The translations under genes were made by a program, and so were the position numbers. Below the pieces are notes generated by a model that had not been told where the DNA came from, did no database searches, and saw only the letters and a program-made list of their open reading frames with translations. Of a DNA stretch of 64,000 nucleotides, positions 33,675 to 45,989 are shown piece by piece; the stretch's first letter is position 1; every line of letters starts with the position of its first letter. Origin of the DNA: Rhizopus sp. PT2906 (taxonomy: Eukaryota > Mucoromycota > Mucoromycetes > Mucorales > Rhizopodaceae); assembly GCA_025529335.1 (NCBI GenBank), contig JAMYHX010000106.1:1-64000 (forward strand), written 5' to 3'.

Positions 33675-34815
33675 CAAAATAAAGTTGTTTGATTAAAAAA
33701 GCAGTAAGTAAAAAGAAAAAAAGACAACAAATAGAAAAAGGATTTAAAGTGTATTTTAATCACCGTTGTCCAATCAAACACGTCAATTGTACAAGTATAT
33801 TTCCTTTTTTAGTATTTAGTCGATTTTTACGCGTTTTTATCCTTTTTTTGATAGACGCGTTTACAAGTGATGCAAAACAATGAATCAAAACATTTGATCA
33901 ATGAGTAAGCTGAATTGAACAAGTCATTTATTATGAAATGACAACAATTACAAAAAAGAATGACAGAGAGACAGAAAGAAAAAGGGGAAAGAAAAGAGAA
34001 AGAAGAGAGAAAAAAAAAACACTTCTTTAAATGTTTCTTTTCCAGACATTTTGTCATACAGTTCGCAGTAAGCAAATGGTCTCTTAAAGAACATCTAATC
34101 ATGATTCACTTCAAGAAATTATATCGAAATACATAACAGTGTATTCATACAATGAATTGCTTTCAGATCGACTCGTCTTCTAAATATTTTTAAAGACATC
34201 GACAGCATGTTGAATAATATTTCAAAAGAGCATTGTTATTAACTTTCACTAAAGTTACAAAACAATCGTTGCTTATTTCCACAAGCACTATTCTTCTTCT
34301 TTCTTTTGTTATTGTGAGAAGAGCATAGTTGCTGTTGTCTACGGTGCACTTGTTCTAATTGTAAAAAAGTTGATCAACAAAGATCTGAATTCGTTCCAAT
34401 TGCAGCAGACTTTTTGAGTATCGTGAATGAACCAACTTTAAACGCGACATAGAACTCTTCAAAAATGGAGAACTGCCCTGTCTTTTGGGAAAAGGTCAAA
34501 GTAGTTGATATCGTTGAATATGCAGGTTATGCATTAATTTAATATTGTTTTTGATGTATCTTATCTATCTTTTCTTAAACGAAGGATAATACGATAGATA
34601 TGGTTTACTAGCTTATGAGCAATGGTTTATAGTTGTATGAATATACTCTAGCAGTATCACATTCACTCTATAGAAAAGTCAAAAGAAATAATTGGCACTA
34701 TTGGTAATTTATGCATAAGCAAAAAAAAAAGTCCAGTAACCGTGTGGCTTGTACCTTGAATGTCAAACCAGCTAGTAAATACTTTTTTTTTTCTTTACAT
34801 ACATTAGAAAATAAA
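33675..34815. other. Intergenic, nothing recognised
   Basis: About 1.1 kb between divergent genes with purine-rich and homopolymer tracts. A short ORF starting near 34466 (MENCPVFWEKVKVVDIVEY) has no continuation that I can follow. Confidence 0.5.
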
Positions 34816-34819
34816 AAAA

Positions 34820-37800
34820 ATGACAGCTCGAAAGGAAGAAGAAATGGAAGTAGATTCCTTGGATGCATTAAAACAAGAATATTATCAAGGAAAGCACATT
34901 GCAGAACCAGTAAAAGAAATTGAAGTAAGAGCACCACTCATTCAAATATACAAATCACCAACAGTTGTCCTTCTTCATTAGGAAAAATGGAAATTATTAC
35001 CAGCCTTTTTGAAAGTAAAAGGTCTCGTCAAGCAGCACATTGACTCGTTCAATTATTTTGTCAATGTTGATCTTAAAAAGATTGTCAAAGCCAACGAAAA
35101 AGTGACATCAGACGTAGATCCTCACTTTTATTTAAAGTAAGCCCACACTCTTTTTTTATAATGTTTTTTTGGCTGACAATGGATTAGATACACTGGTATT
35201 CGTGTAGGCATGCCTGAACGTACAGACGACGATGTCGCCAACAGAAGTTATACACCTCATGAATGTCGACTTCGTGATTTGACTTATTCGGCTAATATAT
35301 TTGTTGATGTCGAGTATACTCGTGGAAGACAAATTGTCAAAAGAAAGAATGTCATGATTGGTCGTCTACCCATCATGTTGCGTTCTTCTCATTGTGTATT
35401 GACTGGTAAAAATGAAGCAGAATTAGCCAGAATGAAAGAATGTCCTTTGGATCCAGGCAAGCCTTTTTTTTTCTTTTACTTTATTAGTAACCATTAACAA
35501 ACAAAATCTATAGGAGGATACTTTGTTGTAAAGGGAACAGAAAAGGTTATTCTAGTCCAAGAACAACTATCAAAGAATCGTATTATTGTCGATGTTGATA
35601 AAAAGAACAATATTGTCGCCAATGTACAAAGTTCAACACATGAGCGTAAATCAAAGACAGCCATTTATGTAAAGAACGGCAAAATTTACTTGAAGCACAA
35701 CTCCATTTCTGAAGATATTCCTGTGGTTATTTTCATGAAAGCACTTGGTATTCAATCAGATCGTGAGATTTCACAGTTAGTATGTGGTAACGATCATGAC
35801 TTACATGACCAGTTTGCTATCAATGTTGAAGAAGCATCTCGACTTCGTGTCTTTACACAAATGCAAGCATTAGATTACATTGGAGCTAAAGTCAAGGTCA
35901 ATCGTAAGATGGGACCTGTCATCAAAAAGACCTTGGCAGAGGAAGCATTGGAAGTGCTTGCTACTGTCATCTTTGCTCATGTGCCTGTAGAGAACTTGAA
36001 TTTTAGAGAAAAGAGTATCTATGCTGCTATCATGATTCGTCGTGTCTTGATTGCCATGACAGACACCGTCCAAGTGGATGACCGTGATTATGTTGGTAAC
36101 AAGCGTCTTGAATTGGCTGGTCAATTACTTGCGCTTTTGTTTGAAGATTTATTCAAAAAATTCAATTCTGATCTCAAGATGAACGCAGATAAAGTACTCA
36201 AGAAACCTAACCGAACACAAGAATTTGATATCTTTAATCAACTTGTCTTGCATGGTGATCACATCACAAGCGGATTCATTCGTGCTATCTCTACAGGAAA
36301 TTGGGTCTTAAAGCGTTTCAAGATGGACCGTGCAGGTATTACACAAGTCTTATCCCGTCTTTCCTATATTTCTGCCTTGGGTATGATGACACGTATCTCT
36401 TCACAATTCGAAAAGACAAGAAAGGTGTCTGGTCCAAGAGCTTTGCAGCCCTCTCAATGGGGTATGCTGTGTCCCTCTGATACACCTGAAGGTGAAGCAT
36501 GTGGTCTGGTTAAGAATTTGGCTCTGATGACACACATCACAACAGATCAAGAAGAAGAACCCATTCGAAAGATTGCGTTTGCATTAGGTGTTGAAGACGT
36601 CAATCTCTTGACAGGTGCAGAAATTTATAGACCCAACACATTCATCGTTCTCTTGAACGGTGTCATTCTCGGTATCACCCGTCGTGTTCAGCACTTTGCC
36701 AAGAGCTTCCGTCGCCTACGTCGTGCTGGTCGCATCTCTGAATTCGTCTCTGTTTTTGTCAACATTCATCATAGAACAGTCAACCTGTCCTCGGACGGTG
36801 GTCGTATCTGTAGACCATTGATCATTGTCGAAAACGGCGTGCCTGCTGTAAAGCAACACCATATCGATGATCTGATCGCAGGCAAGCTCACCTTTGACGA
36901 CTTCTTAAAGGGTGGCCTTGTTGAATATGTCGATGTAAACGAAGAAAGTGATGCTAATATCGCTGTTTATGAAAAAGACATTATACCACAAACAACACAT
37001 TTAGAAATTGAACCCTTTACCATCCTTGGTGCTGTTGCAGGCTTAATTCCTTATCCTCACCATAACCAATCACCCAGAAATACATATCAATGTGCTATGG
37101 GTAAGCAGGCCATTGGTGCTATTGGATATAACCAACTGAACCGTATCGAAACCTTGATCTATCTGATGGTCTATCCTCAACAACCTATGGTCAAGACAAA
37201 GACGATTGAACTGATTGGTTATGATAAATTGCCAGCTGGTCAAAACGCTACAGTGGCCGTCATGAGTTACTCTGGTTATGATATTGAAGATGCCTTGGTA
37301 TTGAATAAATCAGGTTTGGATCGTGGCTTTGGTCGTTGTCAAGTGATGAGAAAGTATGCTACTATGGTCAAGCGATATCCTAATGGTACATATGATCGTC
37401 TGGCAGATCCACCTAGTCGTGAATCCGAACTGTTTAATGAAAGTTTTGACGCAATCGAAGCAGACGGTATTGCCGGTGTCGGAGAACCTGTAGAGGCAGG
37501 ATCAATTTACATCAACAAGCAGACACCTGTGAGTACAGGTATTGATGCTGTACCAGGCTCAGCACAGACAGTGGCCTATAAGCCTGCACCTATGCGATAC
37601 AAGTCACCACAGACAGGTTATATAGACAAGGTACTGTTTACAACTACAGAATCAGATCAAACATTGATCAAGGTCAACATTCGTCAAACACGTCGACCTG
37701 AATTGGGTGACAAGTTCTCATCTCGTCACGGACAGAAGGGTGTGTGTGGTATCATTGTCCAGCAGGAAGATATGCCATTCTCTGACTTGGGTGTTTGTCC

Positions 37801-38475
37801 CGACATTATCATGAACCCTCACGGTTTCCCATCTCGTATGACAGTAGGTAAAATGATTGAATTGCTAGCTGGTAAAGCAGGTGTGTTGGATGGATCATTG
37901 CAGTACGGTACAGCCTTTGGTGGATCCAAGGTAGAAGACATGAGTCGACTTTTGATCAAACATGGATTCAATTACTCTGGTAAAGACTATGTAACATCAG
38001 GTATTACTGGTGAACCTCTTTCTGCATATATCTTCTTTGGACCCATCTATTATCAGAAATTGAAGCACATGGTTATGGATAAGATGCACGCACGAGCAAG
38101 GTAAAATAAGAAAAGACAATAATTCACTCAGTGCTAACTCATTTCTACAGAGGTCCTCGTGCTACATTGACACGTCAACCTACAGAAGGTAGATCAAGAG
38201 ATGGTGGTCTTCGTCTTGGAGAAATGGAAAGAGATTGTTTGATTGGTTATGGTGCATCGATGTTATTGTTGGAAAGATTGATGATTTCATCTGATATTTT
38301 CGAAGTACATGTTTGTAGCGAGTGTGGTTTTATTGGATACTCTGGCTGGTGTCAATTCTGTAAAAGCTCCAAATTTATGAAGACAATGCAAATACCCTAT
38401 GCAGCCAAATTGCTCTTCCAGGAATTATTGGCCATGAACATTTCACCACGTATGATCTTAGAAGATGCTATTTAA
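34820..38475 (+). CDS. RPC2: RNA polymerase III second-largest subunit RPC2
   Basis: Forms half of the active centre of Pol III (tRNA, 5S rRNA synthesis); equivalent to yeast RET1/RPC128. Five exons (34820-34924, 34982-35136, 35188-35456, 35514-38100, 38151-38475), 1146 aa, the usual length. Landmarks in order: EKWKLLPAFLKVKGLVKQHI, the protrusion/lobe, CPLDPGGYFVVKGTEKVIL, the fork region WGMLCPSDTPEGEACGLVKN, hybrid-binding MSYSGYDIEDALVLNKSGLD and GDKFSSRHGQKG, and the C-terminal zinc finger CSECGFIGYSGWCQFC. Family assignment to Pol III rather than Pol I/II rests on the N-terminus and the zinc-finger region. The intron after 35456 begins GC rather than GT. Confidence 0.95.
35457..35513 (+). 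other. GC-AG intron in RPC2
   Basis: The exon must end at DPG/GYFVVKG because that protein block is invariant in the family. The intron there begins GCAAGC after CCAG and ends ATCTATAG. No GT is available at the junction. Confidence 0.85.
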
Positions 38476-38614
38476 ATAATGTAAATAATAATAATATAAT
38501 AAAATGACCTTACTCGAATGTATCTCGTTTACAAATAAAAAAAAAATACATACAAATATTCACAAGAGTTTATTATTATTTTTATACACGCATTTACAAA
38601 AAAAGATCTTGGGC

Positions 38615-38941
38615 TTAACCTTCAAAATCATCATCAACATCTTGCTCAGTATTGGTATGGCGAGATCGACTTCCGCCTTTACGACCAGCTTCTTTTGCAC
38701 GTTCACTGCCTTGAGTGAAGCTACCACTAGAGGCTTTACCACCCTTGGAAGCAATTTCATGCTGTTTATATAAGTATCATCAACATTTTTAAAAACAACG
38801 TTCAATACATACCTGCTTCTCAGAATCCATGCTAGCAAAACCACCAGAGTGGCTGGCATGACCACCTTTGGAGGCAATTTCTTGAACTTCTTCTTTGGGA
38901 CGGTTTGCAAAGTTAGCGGGGTTATTGTTACGACTAGACAT
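38615..38941 (-). CDS. KGG-repeat stress protein (Con-10-like)
   Basis: Two exons (38941-38813, 38761-38615), 91 aa, highly hydrophilic. Three copies of the KGG motif are visible: EIASKGGHAS, EIASKGGKAS and EAGRKGGSRS. This is the stress-induced KGG repeat found in fungal conidiation protein Con-10 and in bacterial general-stress proteins. Such proteins accumulate on desiccation, starvation or sporulation (family knowledge). A TATA box (38991-39000) precedes it by about 50 bp. Confidence 0.88.
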
Positions 38942-38990
38942 GATTGTATAAATTCAATAGTTGAAGCTATCGAGAAGAACACCTCCCCTC

Positions 38991-39000
38991 CTTTTATATT
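38991..39000 (-). promoter_or_regulatory. TATA box of the KGG-protein gene
   Basis: Minus strand reads AATATAAAAG about 50 bp before the ATG. Confidence 0.5.
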
Positions 39001-39009
39001 TGTACAATC

Positions 39010-40030
39010 GGAGGTTTCAAGATTAAATCAGTATGAAAACAAAATTATTAAACCTGTAGTCGATGTGAAGTCATCATTAACGAAACAGTGTGGTTCATTT
39101 CAAGGTCTCCTATCTTTTGCATACGTACGCTTGATCATGCTTATCATAGTCGTATTCAAACTGATTACATAAAAGTAAAATATGAACACGAGATGATATA
39201 TGCCTTGGACTGTTTTTGTTGTAGACACTCTCTCTTTTCTTTATTCTGTCTAGTTTAAACATAACTGATGAAAGTTTTAGCTTGCATAAATGATGAAAAG
39301 CACTTATTAGCTGCATAAATAAGACACTCTACTAACAAAAGTGCTCTAGCACATCTATGGAAATTGATACTAGCAAATCATCCTGTAGTTATCGTGAGCA
39401 AATAGGCTGCACATACACTCTTTCTGGAAGAATATTTTCTGGAGTTTTTTTTTTTTTTTTAGTTTTTTAGTTTTTCAAGGTAACGTTTCACCTTTTTTTC
39501 GTTGTCGTGACAAAGGCAAAAGCTTTTGCTCAGATGGCCTGTCATATCTGTGGGCATGAGAACTTTGGTGCAAAGTTTAATATGCGCAGGCATTGCAAAG
39601 GAAGTGAAGTGTTTGATATAAACCATTATAATAACTCGAGTATAATCTTACAGTGGAGCATACATTCTACCTTCATCCACTCGAAAGGTCAACTATTCGT
39701 CCACTCCCGACGGTCTGAGTTCAATATCTCTTAAATCTCCTTGGTGTGTAAGCCAAGCACGCAGGTTCTCTTCAAATTCAATAAGAAATGACTTGGGAAA
39801 CTTCATTTTTGCTCCACGTTCGTTGAATTCAGAATAATGATATATGTATTTATAACTGTAAAGTTTTCTACCATTGCTTACTATAAAAAAACACATTTTC
39901 TCGATATTTCCTATAGAAAGAGGTAGAAATCCGTTTTTTTTTTTACTGTAGAAGCTGAGATTTAAAACGACGTCAACTGCCTAATGCAACTCTGCATTTT
40001 TTCTTGGCTTCTTTTTTTTCTTTATCCAAT
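39010..40030. other. Intergenic with possible coding fragments
   Basis: Plus strand from 39534 carries MACHICGHENFGAKFNMRRH, a partial C2H2-like finger lacking its last ligand. Minus strand 39806-39693 carries FPKSFLIEFEENLRAWLTHQ to a stop. Neither forms a gene. Both may be leftovers of repeated families. Confidence 0.35.
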
Positions 40031-40034
40031 TACA

Positions 40035-40426
40035 ATGAAAATTTATTTGCTGACAGCAACCTTATTATTACTTTATGCAACACTCGTCTATGGTAAAGTA
40101 ATATGTGAAGTAGATCTTGTTGAAATGGACTAATGTAGCCTATTTCTTTACTAGCTGACTACAAGTATATTTTAGGTCTGAAGTCAGATGCAACAGACGA
40201 AGAATACAAGGCAGCCAGAAAGAACATTGAGTCTATGGGAGGCAAAGTGACTTATGAGTTTCATTCGACTATGAAAGCATTTGCATTTACAGTACCAGAT
40301 AACACTATTGCAACTAAAGAGCAACCAGCTTTTGTTGACTTTCTTGAAGAAGACAAGACAGGTAAAGTGTTGCATGAAATAACGAGTCAAACTAACTCGG
40401 TATTAGTTCATACTTATGACAAGTAA
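40035..40426 (+). CDS. Secreted I9-type protease inhibitor / propeptide-like protein
   Basis: Two exons (40035-40092, 40155-40426), 109 aa. Signal peptide of about 20 residues (KIYLLTATLLLLYATLVYA). The rest is one inhibitor I9 domain: DYKYILGLKSDATDEEYKA, then ESMGGKVTYEFHSTMKAFAF and the C-terminal FLEEDKTGKVLHE. It resembles the subtilisin propeptide and yeast proteinase B inhibitor 2, which folds to inhibit subtilisin-like proteases. No protease domain follows, so it acts in trans if at all. Yeast PBI2 is cytosolic, whereas this one has a signal peptide. Confidence 0.82.
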
Positions 40427-40439
40427 AACTAATGCCAAG

Positions 40440-42000
40440 ACATACTAAATAAACCACATATTTCCCTTCATTTTTAATAAATTAAACAACATATTCCAGG
40501 GAACCCATTTGACCAAATGAATAAGCTACCTATATTATTGTAAGAATAAAGATGCTGTATAAAGTTGAGGTTGATGGATATAAAAGGTGTCTAGAACCAT
40601 TTTTCGATCACTCATATGAACAGAACTCAAATCTTGGCATAACCTAGTGTTGCAGAGAACTACCTATGATCTAAAGAAAGCCTATTTGGATGTCAACCGT
40701 ACTTTCATTAAGGATGCTTCCATGCTTACACATTACTCTTATTTACTAACAAGGAGTACCATGTCCCTACAGGTGAATAAGACATATTTACCTTGCTAAA
40801 AGGTGTTGATAGCCTTGAAGCAGCGCTATTACTTATCAAAGCAAACAAAAGACGTACACTCTTATAAACACACACAAGTACCAAGTCAAAGAACCCCCAG
40901 TTATGACCTCAAGGGGATACTTCAATAAAATGCAAAAGTCAATACCAGTCATGCCTCTCAAAAAAGAAGAGAAAAGGATTCAATTATTTAGTTATGCCTC
41001 AGGTACGGTTAAGTGACAACCAAATGAAGTGTACATACAGCTATGCGTAAGCCTTGAGCTGAAGAAGAGAAAGAGGGGCAGCAGACTAGGACAATGTTGG
41101 TATATTTAGCGCACTGAATGAAAAGTACTTTAAAAACACATACACACACTTTTTATGATTTAATGCATGTCATAGCATAGCTTTTTAATAAGGAACTTGC
41201 ATAAACTAGTATACATGACTCTCTTTCCATTAGCCAGAGTGTATAATGTCAAGGATATAGCATATCTGTAACCATACGCTATTTTTACAGGGCAACAACA
41301 GTAGTAGTGAGTAGTTTTGTAGGTAACCGTAAGAGCTTTGATAGAAGGCGTCTTTTTCTGGTTTAGGGAAATTCCAGCCATTTGACAAAAGTGCGACCGA
41401 TCGACACCAGCCTCAATTTAACAAGTGTTACACGAGCATAAAAATGAACTAAGGTCTTCTCCTTTTTGATATAAAACCACAACGAAAAAAAGGGGAATAC
41501 TTACATCATCATTATTGTTATTTGTAGACAAAAAAGGAGAAATAGTACAAGTAAAGCGAATTTCTCTAGTCATCTTTCTCTGTCTATTCTGACCTCCTCT
41601 CTCCTTTTTCTCTTGCAGTAAAATAAGCCAAGATGTAACTGTATAATAGACATCAGAACAAAGACAAAGGACTCCAATAAATGCGCTCTTCAGTATGATG
41701 GCTCCTTTGCACTGCAGATCATTAACTGTCCCTTATTTGGCCGAGTCTCATTCAAGCAAGATGAGCAGCTTCTTAGCCTATATGTTTCATTATGAAAAGA
41801 AAAATTTTTTTCTTTTAATTAATGCTACTGAAAGGATGTACTTTAGTTTTGATATTATTTTATGATGATCCTTTTATGATGTATTCGGAATTGGCATTTG
41901 ACAGGATGTAATCTTTGGTAACTTTGTGTAAATGAATGAAATCACACTCTGGCAGAAATGGTTGTCATAGTAAAAATCGGAGCTTTATATGTAAAATTAA
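40440..42000. other. Intergenic with weak coding-like remnants
   Basis: About 1.6 kb. Plus strand 40655-40930 stays open except one TAA and contains QRTTYDLKKAYLDVNRTFIK; unrecognised. A 73-codon ATG ORF on the minus strand (41381-41160) begins MAGISLNQKKTPSIKALTV; no family seen. I would not call either a gene. Confidence 0.35.
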
Positions 42001-42061
42001 ATAAATAGGCTTTTTTTTTATTGATTTGATCGCTTTTCTTTATCCATTATTTTTTTTTCGT

Positions 42062-43761
42062 ATGTCTGGAGTACAGGAAGATAAAAGTTATGAAGCATCG
42101 ACTTCAGGCGCGCCTACAAATACAAACAACTCTTTACTGTCAACCCATCCTACTCGGGAAGGAACACGATTTAGCTTATTTAAAGAGAAACAGAAAAAGA
42201 TACCTGCTATGCAAGGACTGAAGACCATTATTCTATCCTCTTATGTGAATTTACTCCTCGTGTTTGTACCTATCGGAATTGCTTCTCATTTTGTCTGGTC
42301 ACCTACTGTTACCTTTATTATGAACTTCTTGGCAATCGTTCCGTTGGCCAAGCTCCTTGGTTTTGCTACTGAAGATATCGCCCTTCGCACAGGAGAGGTA
42401 ATAATACAATGCGAAGCGAAGATAAAAAGAGCTAATTTATTCTAGGTTATTGGTGGTTTATTAAATGCTACATTCGGTAACGCTGTAGAACTCATCATCA
42501 GTATCATCTCGCTCACTCAAAATCTGGTCGTTGTCGTGCAAGCATCTATGCTCGGTTCTATTCTTTCAAACTTACTCCTCGTCCTTGGCATGTGTTTTTG
42601 GGGAGGTGGTTACTATTACAAAGAGCAACACTTCAATAAGACTGTGGCTCAGACTTCAGCCTCACTCCTGTTTATCTCTGTAGCTTCTCTCTTGATCCCT
42701 GCCTCATTTTACGGTTCAATCACTTCAGCTAGATCAGAATCAAACGAGGACCTGACTCAGGATATCCTCCGCATCTCAAGAGCCACTTCCGTCATCTTGC
42801 TCGTTCTTTACTTTTCATATATATTTTTCCAAGTAAGTCAGATGACTTAAAAAAAAAAAGATAGACGCAGTGGCTAAGTTACCTTTTTGAGTAGTTAAGG
42901 ACACACAAGCACTTGGTACGTCCGAATACCGGGAATGTTCGATTCTTATCTAATTTTCCGTTTTTATATAAATATGCAGTTCATAGGACCAACCATTGTA
43001 GAAAGTCGTGACGTCACTAGGCATCCTGACGTTGAAGGAGGTTCAAGACAAGAAGAGGAAGAAGAAGAAGAGGAGGAAGAACCACAATTACCTGCTTGGA
43101 TGGCTGTTGCCTTGTAAGTCTAGTTTATATTTAAAAAAAAAGAGAAACCAAACTAAAGCAGTAAAATAGACTAGTTGTCGTAACTGCCCTTGTCGGTGTC
43201 TGTGCCGAATTCCTCGTTTCTGCTATTGAAGATGTCACAAAAGTTTGGCATATCAGTGAAACGTTTGTAGGTTTGATTTTGCTCCCCATTGTGGGTAATG
43301 CTGCTGAGCATCTTACTGCTGTGACTTGTGCCATCAAGAATAAGGCAAGTATATCTTTTTAAAATAATACGATTAGGCTAACCCTACCCTATAGATGGAC
43401 CTTGCCCTGGGTGTGGCTGTCGGAAGTAGTATGCAGATCGCTCTGTTAGTAACGCCCTTGATGGTGATCATTGGCTGGGGCATGAATGTCGAGATGAGTT
43501 TATATTTTAATATTTATGAAACAGCCATTTTGTTTATTGCTGTTATCATGGTGAACTACTTGATCATGGTAAGTAAACTCGATATGTACATAGAAAAGGA
43601 ACTAATGACTTTTTTTTTAGGACGGTGAAAGTAATTGGTTAGAGGGATTAATGCTTGTGGCTGTCTATATTGTAATTGCTATCAGTTTCTATTATTACCC
43701 AGATGAGACTAGTGCCAGCACAGGAGCTTTGCCTACTGGTAACACTACTGTATCATCATAG
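42062..43761 (+). CDS. VCX1: Vacuolar Ca2+/H+ exchanger (CAX family)
   Basis: Moves Ca2+ into the vacuole in exchange for protons. Six exons (42062-42397, 42446-42832, 42980-43113, 43170-43344, 43395-43568, 43621-43761), 448 aa. The two alpha-repeats carry the signature GNAVELIISI and GNAAEHLTAV with the transport glutamates. Eleven or so hydrophobic segments are visible. A Glu-run (acidic motif) between the halves is typical of the family. The hydrophilic N-terminus (~55 aa) may be regulatory. Intron 4 begins GC. Its 3' flank is duplicated at 45719-45870. Confidence 0.93.
43345..43394 (+). other. GC-AG intron in the Ca2+/H+ exchanger gene
   Basis: The exon ends AAG and the intron begins GCAAGT, the classic strong GC donor. 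It ends CCTATAG. Using the nearby GTATAT instead would shift the frame and destroy KMDLALGVAVGSSMQIAL. Confidence 0.85.
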
Positions 43762-43798
43762 ACTTCTGTATATATTTATATTTATATTAATCACTTGT

Positions 43799-43944
43799 TA
43801 AATATATTGGAAAATAAAATAATATAAGCTAATATCTTTCAGACTATCTGATCTTGTAGTGATCATATGCGCTGTATACATTAAACATCTCAGTAAAGAA
43901 TAACAGTAAAGACTATTCATCACTTTTCAGTACAAGTTTTCATA
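43799..43944 (+). repeat. Direct repeat copy A (exchanger 3' flank)
   Basis: Starts 38 bp past the exchanger stop. Shares many blocks with copy B: TCTTTCAGACTATCTGAT, TAGTGATCAT, GCGCTGTATA, and CTATTCATCACTTTTCAG. Similarity is high over the full ~146 bp with a few indels. Confidence 0.8.
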
Positions 43945-44639
43945 AAAGACAAAGTTTACCATCCGCACTACAATGAAAGAAGAAGACACAAAGTAAGTAG
44001 TAGCAAAGACAGCAAGAACAACGTTGTTGATTTCACAAAACTAATCTCAAGTAAACTTCAGTCAGTAATACCAAGCATTATCGAGCACAATGGATTTAGC
44101 CTTAAATCAGTCATCACTTTGCAAGAAAGGCGTGTATTGTCGTATTTTTACCCTTTGACGTAATATAAACAATATATTTTTCGTATACAAGCCAAAATCA
44201 TCTTAAATATTAACGTAATGCCTCGTATTAAACTCACAACACTGATTTATAGTATTTAATGACGCGTCATTTTAATGCAGTTTACAAGATGCAATTGGTT
44301 GACAACATTTATTCTTGCAAATAAAAGACCAATTTCCTTTTCGCCATGAATCTCTTTCTTTTCTCTGTTCATTACTGACTACAAAAGATCTTATTCCGTC
44401 TTGTCGTATTCTTATGCTTCCAAGGTAAAACTATTATTCATCGACAATACCACATGTATTGGTTGACCTCAGCCTTTGCAACACCCGAAATGACGAAGTG
44501 CCACTTTTGAACGGTCTATTCAAGAAAAACGATAATCTAAAAACGTCAAGTATTTAAGGTCTACAATCAATGGCCTATTTGGTGTTTGGCGGCCAAAAAG
44601 ACTGAACGACACAAACAACGATGGATGGCTGCAATCGAA

Positions 44640-45258
44640 TTTACATAGCTATATCTTGTTTGACGAGACGTTTTATGTAAAAATAGCAGAGTGCTATTAT
44701 AAAGGGAAGAAGATGACCAGCATATGCTAAAACTCTGGTCAAACTGGCTCAGCTCAAGAGTGTTGGTTGGAGAGTTGGAAGCGATGACATGCCAATGGCA
44801 AGAGCGTAAGTTGACTGTTTTTGGAACTCGAATTCTTTCATCAGGCAAAATTCATTGTATGCAAAAAAGCAACCGCCTATATTTCACCTACCACCGCCCA
44901 CTATGTTGCTGTTGCTCGATTACTTCAGATTGTTCTTTCCGTCAAACGCTTTATAACGCTGAATCACATGAGGTTAATGACTATGATTGAGGCTATTGAG
45001 AGGTACTCGAACGAGAACTTGAATTTAGCAATTAATACAGACCAGCTATCCATAACTTGCTACGAATCAAACGAGGAATCGTAAAGTGATACTGAAGAAG
45101 AGGAAGAACCCGAATATGCACAAGAAGCTTTGATGCAGTTGAAATCAGTAAGGCGCCCAAATGATACAGTCGGAGTCGATGGCTGGAAAAAGACTATCAT
45201 CGATAATGTTAGCAAAGCCCTTGAGCAGCAAAAAACCGAAAAATCAAGTATTGGATAA
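44640..45258 (+). pseudogene. Broken member of an expanded gene family
   Basis: Plus strand reads LKLWSNWLSSRVLVGELEAM first. After a frame change near 44850 it reads KATAYISPTTAHYVAVARLL and so on to YESNEES, an in-frame TAA at about 45081, an acidic run, then EALMQLKSVRRPNDTVGVD to a final stop. A frameshift plus an in-frame stop make it a pseudogene. It lies wholly between repeat copies A and B. From memory it resembles hypothetical families repeated in Mucorales. Confidence 0.55.
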
Positions 45259-45718
45259 TCATTAAATAAAGTTGCTGTTTTTTTTATGCATCATCACAAA
45301 AAATAAAGTCTTTTGCCTTTCTATAAATATCGAACCACAATAAGCCTTATCTAAGTCTCAATCAATATCCAAATACACTTTCCAAGTGCTTCCTGAATCT
45401 AACATCACTTTAGATTATTCTAAGATAGATAAGTTAAGGAAGAAATGGTTTTACTGGTCAGAGTCGATACGGATCTTCTTTCGTCAGACATATCATTGAT
45501 TGAGACTTGATCTCCATAAGGTTGGTTCCTGTTACTGGTGGTCTTCTTGCTCGCCTTTCATTTTCCTATTACTATTTTTTCATTTAGTTTACTCTCTCTC
45601 TCTTAAGTACACAATTGACAAGAAGCGATAATTATATTTCTCACAGTTTGGTTTGTGTGAAGTGGTTTGAGGTACTCTTTTGACAGAGGACTTGGCTCTG
45701 TTTTCTAGATTTCTGTAT

Positions 45719-45870
45719 TAAATATATTAGAAAATAGTACAAGTTAACATCTTTCAGACTATCTGATTTTATAGTGATCATGTGCTATTAGTGACGCGCT
45801 GTATATATTAACCTTCTCAGTGAAGAATAGCACTAAATACTATTCATCACTTTTCAGCACAAGCTTTCAT
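45719..45870 (+). repeat. Direct repeat copy B
   Basis: Second copy of the exchanger 3' flank, same orientation, 1.77 kb after copy A. It has an extra ~12 bp (CTATTAGTGACG region) and several substitutions, so the duplication is not recent. Confidence 0.8.
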
Positions 45871-45989
45871 ATGAATACTTTAGTCAACCTTACGTTTAAA
45901 AAAAAAACGGGTAAAGGATTAACACATACATTAAATTACGGCTCAGACAGGGTTTGTTTGTCTTTTCTTTTTCTTTTTGATTATAAATC

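Noticed and set aside
39534..39734. C2H2 zinc-finger gene
   Set aside because: Only one partial finger lacking its last ligand, followed by composition typical of non-coding DNA.
43799..45870. The direct repeats as LTRs of a retrotransposon
   Set aside because: They are short (~150 bp), begin in the 3' flank of the exchanger gene, lack TG...CA ends, and no gag/pol coding lies between them.
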